From: Prevotella sp. E15-22
GTDB taxonomy: Bacteria > Bacteroidota > Bacteroidia > Bacteroidales > Bacteroidaceae
Reading direction: 5' to 3'
Assembly: GCF_023204875.1 (NCBI RefSeq)
Contig: NZ_CP096247.1
Coordinates: 930,001 to 994,000, forward strand
DNA: 64,000 nt
Below are positions 61,799 through 64,000 of the stretch, piece after piece. The notes beneath the pieces are model-generated. The model was given only the letters and a program-made list of their open reading frames with translations. It was not told where the DNA came from and searched no databases. Position numbers and translations under genes: made by a program. Every line of letters starts with the position of its first letter. The first letter of the stretch is position 1.

Positions 61799-62395
61799 AT
61801 GAAAATCACAAAGTTTATTCCATTAGCCATGCTCTCAGTGGTGCTGCTGGCATCCTGTCAGAGCCGTGAGAGTAAGATCAACAAGTTAGTATCGAGCCAT
61901 CTGGAGCAGTCACTGGAGAATCCTCAGAACCTAAAGGTGCTGGAGATTGCAGAGCCAGACTCTGCTTTTGGCCTGAACTACTTTACAAAGCAGGAGCAGG
62001 CCTATATGCTCGGCACAGTTACCAACGTCACCAAGGTTCTGATGGAGCGCACGGAGTACATGACCAAGCCTGACTTGGATGATGCTTACACGATGACCCT
62101 TGCCGACTTGGAGATGCGTATGTCCACAGGACTCTTTTCGGGAATGCTCGGTGACTGCAAGAAAGGAGCCTGGTCAGGATGGAAAGTCAGAGTCACCTAT
62201 ATCTGTAAGAGTAAGTACGGCTGCATGTACAAGGCACAGCGATGGTACTTCCTCGACAAAGACTGCCAGACCGTAATCCGAAGCTTTGACCTGCCCATTG
62301 TAGAGACAAGCAAGGCAGACAAGACTACAAAGTCAGCTACCAAAAAGAAACAAGGAAATACTGCCAGCAAAATCATGTTATCAACAGGAAAGTAA
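61799..62395 (+). CDS. Lipoprotein of the conjugative element
   Basis: 198 residues. Signal peptide with lipobox LLASC (cysteine at residue 20). The mature part has three further cysteines (DCKKGAW, YICKSKYGCMYK) and a lysine/threonine-rich tail. Entry-exclusion or envelope roles are possible; no family was recognised. Confidence 0.75.
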   Translation: MKITKFIPLAMLSVVLLASCQSRESKINKLVSSHLEQSLENPQNLKVLEIAEPDSAFGLNYFTKQEQAYMLGTVTNVTKVLMERTEYMTKPDLDDAYTMTLADLEMRMSTGLFSGMLGDCKKGAWSGWKVRVTYICKSKYGCMYKAQRWYFLDKDCQTVIRSFDLPIVETSKADKTTKSATKKKQGNTASKIMLSTGK

Positions 62396-62420
62396 TAACC
62401 CATAAAAACAAAAAGAAAGA

Positions 62421-62855
62421 ATGAAAAACACAGTCAACAAGTATTTCGAGGTCAAAGTCAAGATGCAGAAGACCCAAGAAGATGGCACTCAGAAGAAGGT
62501 CAGTGAGCAGTACGTAGTAGAAGCTGCTACCTTTGGTGAGGCAGAGCGTCGTATCACAGAATGCCTGAAGCCCTATATCGAGGGTGAGTTTGATGTTACC
62601 GACATCAAGATAGCAGGCTACTGTCAGATTATCAGCACCAATCAGGATGCAGACAAATTTTTCAAGGCCAAGGTTTCTTTTGTCACCTTGGATGAGACTA
62701 CAGGTAAGGAGAAGAAAACCTCTGAGTTGTATCTGGTGCAGTCTGATACGCTGGAATCTGCAGAGAGTGATGTGAAGTCATTCCTGAATGACAGTAATAC
62801 CGCTATCAGCAGTATTTCTGAGACAGTCATCCTTGATGTGTTCCAACTTGATTGA
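62421..62855 (+). CDS. DUF4494 protein
   Basis: 144 residues: NKYFEVKVKMQKTQEDGTQK, EQYVVEAATFGEAERRITEC and DVTDIKIAGYCQIISTNQDA are DUF4494 hallmarks, and the second half repeats the fold (FFKAKVSFVTLDETTGKEKK). Function unknown; genes of this family accompany topB in many Bacteroidales elements. The topB start follows after 5 bases. Confidence 0.85.
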   Translation: MKNTVNKYFEVKVKMQKTQEDGTQKKVSEQYVVEAATFGEAERRITECLKPYIEGEFDVTDIKIAGYCQIISTNQDADKFFKAKVSFVTLDETTGKEKKTSELYLVQSDTLESAESDVKSFLNDSNTAISSISETVILDVFQLD

Positions 62856-62860
62856 AGGCC

Positions 62861-64000
62861 ATGAAAGTAGTATTAGCAGAGAAACCCAGCGTTGCCCAGA
62901 GCATTGCCCGTATCGTAGGAGCCACCCATAAGAAGGATGGCTTCTTCGAGGGCAACGGCTGGCAGGTGACCTATGCCTTTGGTCATCTGATACAGTTAGC
63001 CATGCCTGAGAACTACGGCTATAACAGTTGGTCGAAAAGCAATCTTCCTATGTTGCCCAAGGAGTTCCTGATGATTCCCCGACAGAAGAAAGAGGGCAAG
63101 ACCTATAAGAATGATCCAGGCGTGATGAAGCAGCTCAAAATCATCAAGCACCTCTTCGAGGAAGCAGACTCCATCATCTGTGCGACTGACTCAGCCAGAG
63201 AGGGAGAAGCTATCTTTAGGTATATCTACAATTATCTCGGCATCAAGAAACCAGTCTTGCGTCTGTGGATTAACAGTCTGACTGATGCCGCTATCAAGGA
63301 TGGCTTTTCAAATCTCCAGCCTGATAGCAACTATGATAATCTCTTTCTTGCTGCCAAGGCACGTAGCGAAGCTGACTGGCTCGTGGGTATGAATGCCACA
63401 CAAGCCTGTAGCATTACAGGGAAGTCGCTCTGTTCCATTGGCAGGGTGCAGACACCTACACTGGTGATGATTGTGGAGCGATACTTGCAGAACAAGGAAT
63501 TTAAGTCTGTTCCTTTCTGGCAGGTTGCTCTGAATACGACCGATGGTGTGAAGCTGATGAGTGCCGGTAAGTGGGATGAGAAGGGTCAGGCAGAGCGAGC
63601 CTATAACACAGCAAGCAAAGCCCGTAATGGGAAAGTCATTAAGGCCGAGAAGAAACAGAAGACGGAACTGCCGCCATTGCTGTTCAGCCTGACAGATTTG
63701 CAGAAGGCTGCAAACTCCAAGTACGGCTATTCAGCTGACAAGACGCTGAACATAGCCCAGAGTCTCTATGAGAAGCAGCTCATATCCTATCCACGAACTG
63801 GCTCATCGTACATCCCCGATGATGTGTATGACACTATCCCTGGACTACTGAAGAATCCAGTCTTTGATAAGTTTAGAGCAAGTGTTGATACCATCGTAAA
63901 GCCTTCCAAGCGTAGTGTCGATGCCTCGAAGATAGAAGACCACCATGCATTGCTTGTAACGGGAGTTAATCCTAAGACCAAGGACATCAAGCCCGATGAG
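62861..64000 (+). CDS. topB: DNA topoisomerase III (TopB), 3' end outside window
   Basis: The first 380 codons of a type IA topoisomerase. Toprim motifs: VVLAEKPSVAQSIA with the catalytic Glu, and CATDSAREGEAIFRYIY with the acidic pair. The active-site tyrosine is Tyr310 in QLISYPRTGSSYIP. GRVQTPTLVMIVE is the conserved DNA-gate strand. It relaxes and decatenates single-stranded regions during transfer and replication. The gene runs off the right edge, so the presence of its own C-terminal zinc repeats cannot be judged. Confidence 0.93.
   Translation, partial: MKVVLAEKPSVAQSIARIVGATHKKDGFFEGNGWQVTYAFGHLIQLAMPENYGYNSWSKSNLPMLPKEFLMIPRQKKEGKTYKNDPGVMKQLKIIKHLFEEADSIICATDSAREGEAIFRYIYNYLGIKKPVLRLWINSLTDAAIKDGFSNLQPDSNYDNLFLAAKARSEADWLVGMNATQACSITGKSLCSIGRVQTPTLVMIVERYLQNKEFKSVPFWQVALNTTDGVKLMSAGKWDEKGQAERAYNTASKARNGKVIKAEKKQKTELPPLLFSLTDLQKAANSKYGYSADKTLNIAQSLYEKQLISYPRTGSSYIPDDVYDTIPGLLKNPVFDKFRASVDTIVKPSKRSVDASKIEDHHALLVTGVNPKTKDIKPDE

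Overview
The window looks like a chromosomal segment of a gut Bacteroidales bacterium, most likely Prevotellaceae (Prevotella/Segatella type). The reasons are a complete CTnDOT-like traE-to-traN transfer operon, Bacteroidetes promoters of the TTTG-N20-TAnnTTTG form, weak Shine-Dalgarno use with many overlapping start/stop codons, and family content typical of that group (WbuC, DUF4838, DUF4494, ArdC). No rRNA, tRNA or CRISPR array was seen. There is no gene-free stretch longer than 300 bases.

Layout. (1) 1-595: the 3' end of an IS66-type transposase and its flank. (2) 596-27756: one long co-directional surface-polysaccharide locus. It holds a flippase, a Wzy-like polymerase, at least four glycosyltransferases, two hexapeptide acyltransferases, several sugar-nucleotide SDR enzymes, a small phosphoglycosyl transferase, a PLP aminotransferase, and a terminal block of galacturonokinase-like kinase, nucleotidyltransferase and UDP-glucuronate 4-epimerase. 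Inside it (10979-18990) sits a compact acyl-building cassette: ACP, ketoreductase, 2-oxoacid dehydrogenase E1 beta and alpha, lipoate ligase, E3, a stand-alone lipoyl plus peripheral-subunit-binding protein with no acyltransferase domain, KAS III, GNAT and PIG-L deacetylase. The simplest reading is that a 2-oxoacid is decarboxylated onto the lipoyl carrier, extended and reduced on ACP, and placed on an amino sugar freed by the deacetylase.

(3) 27757-37212: an accessory, defence-like island. It starts with a large hairpin and a helical-repeat protein. A Septu-like pair (ABC/SMC-type ATPase and HNH nuclease, overlapping by 4 bp) follows, then a membrane-anchored KAP P-loop NTPase and a beta-helix protein with C-terminal membrane segments, and finally two small genes.

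(4) 37339-64000: the control, replication and transfer modules of an integrative conjugative element, running off the right edge. An S24/LexA-like repressor faces a winged-helix protein and a DnaC-like helicase loader. The promoters between them face each other, and three copies of an operator-like sequence lie there. Next come traE/F/G (VirB2/3/4), periplasmic TraI-like proteins, TraJ/K/L/M/N, a VirD4-type coupling ATPase, a reverse-strand peptidoglycan hydrolase, an ArdC anti-restriction protein fused to a MutS-I-like domain, a Toprim primase, a free-standing protein of three topoisomerase C-terminal zinc repeats, and the start of topoisomerase III. No relaxase or integrase is in view.

The two best candidates for undescribed biology are the lipoyl-carrier/KAS III acyl cassette and the ATPase-HNH-KAP-beta-helix gene run. 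All family assignments come from reading motifs; no database search was run.
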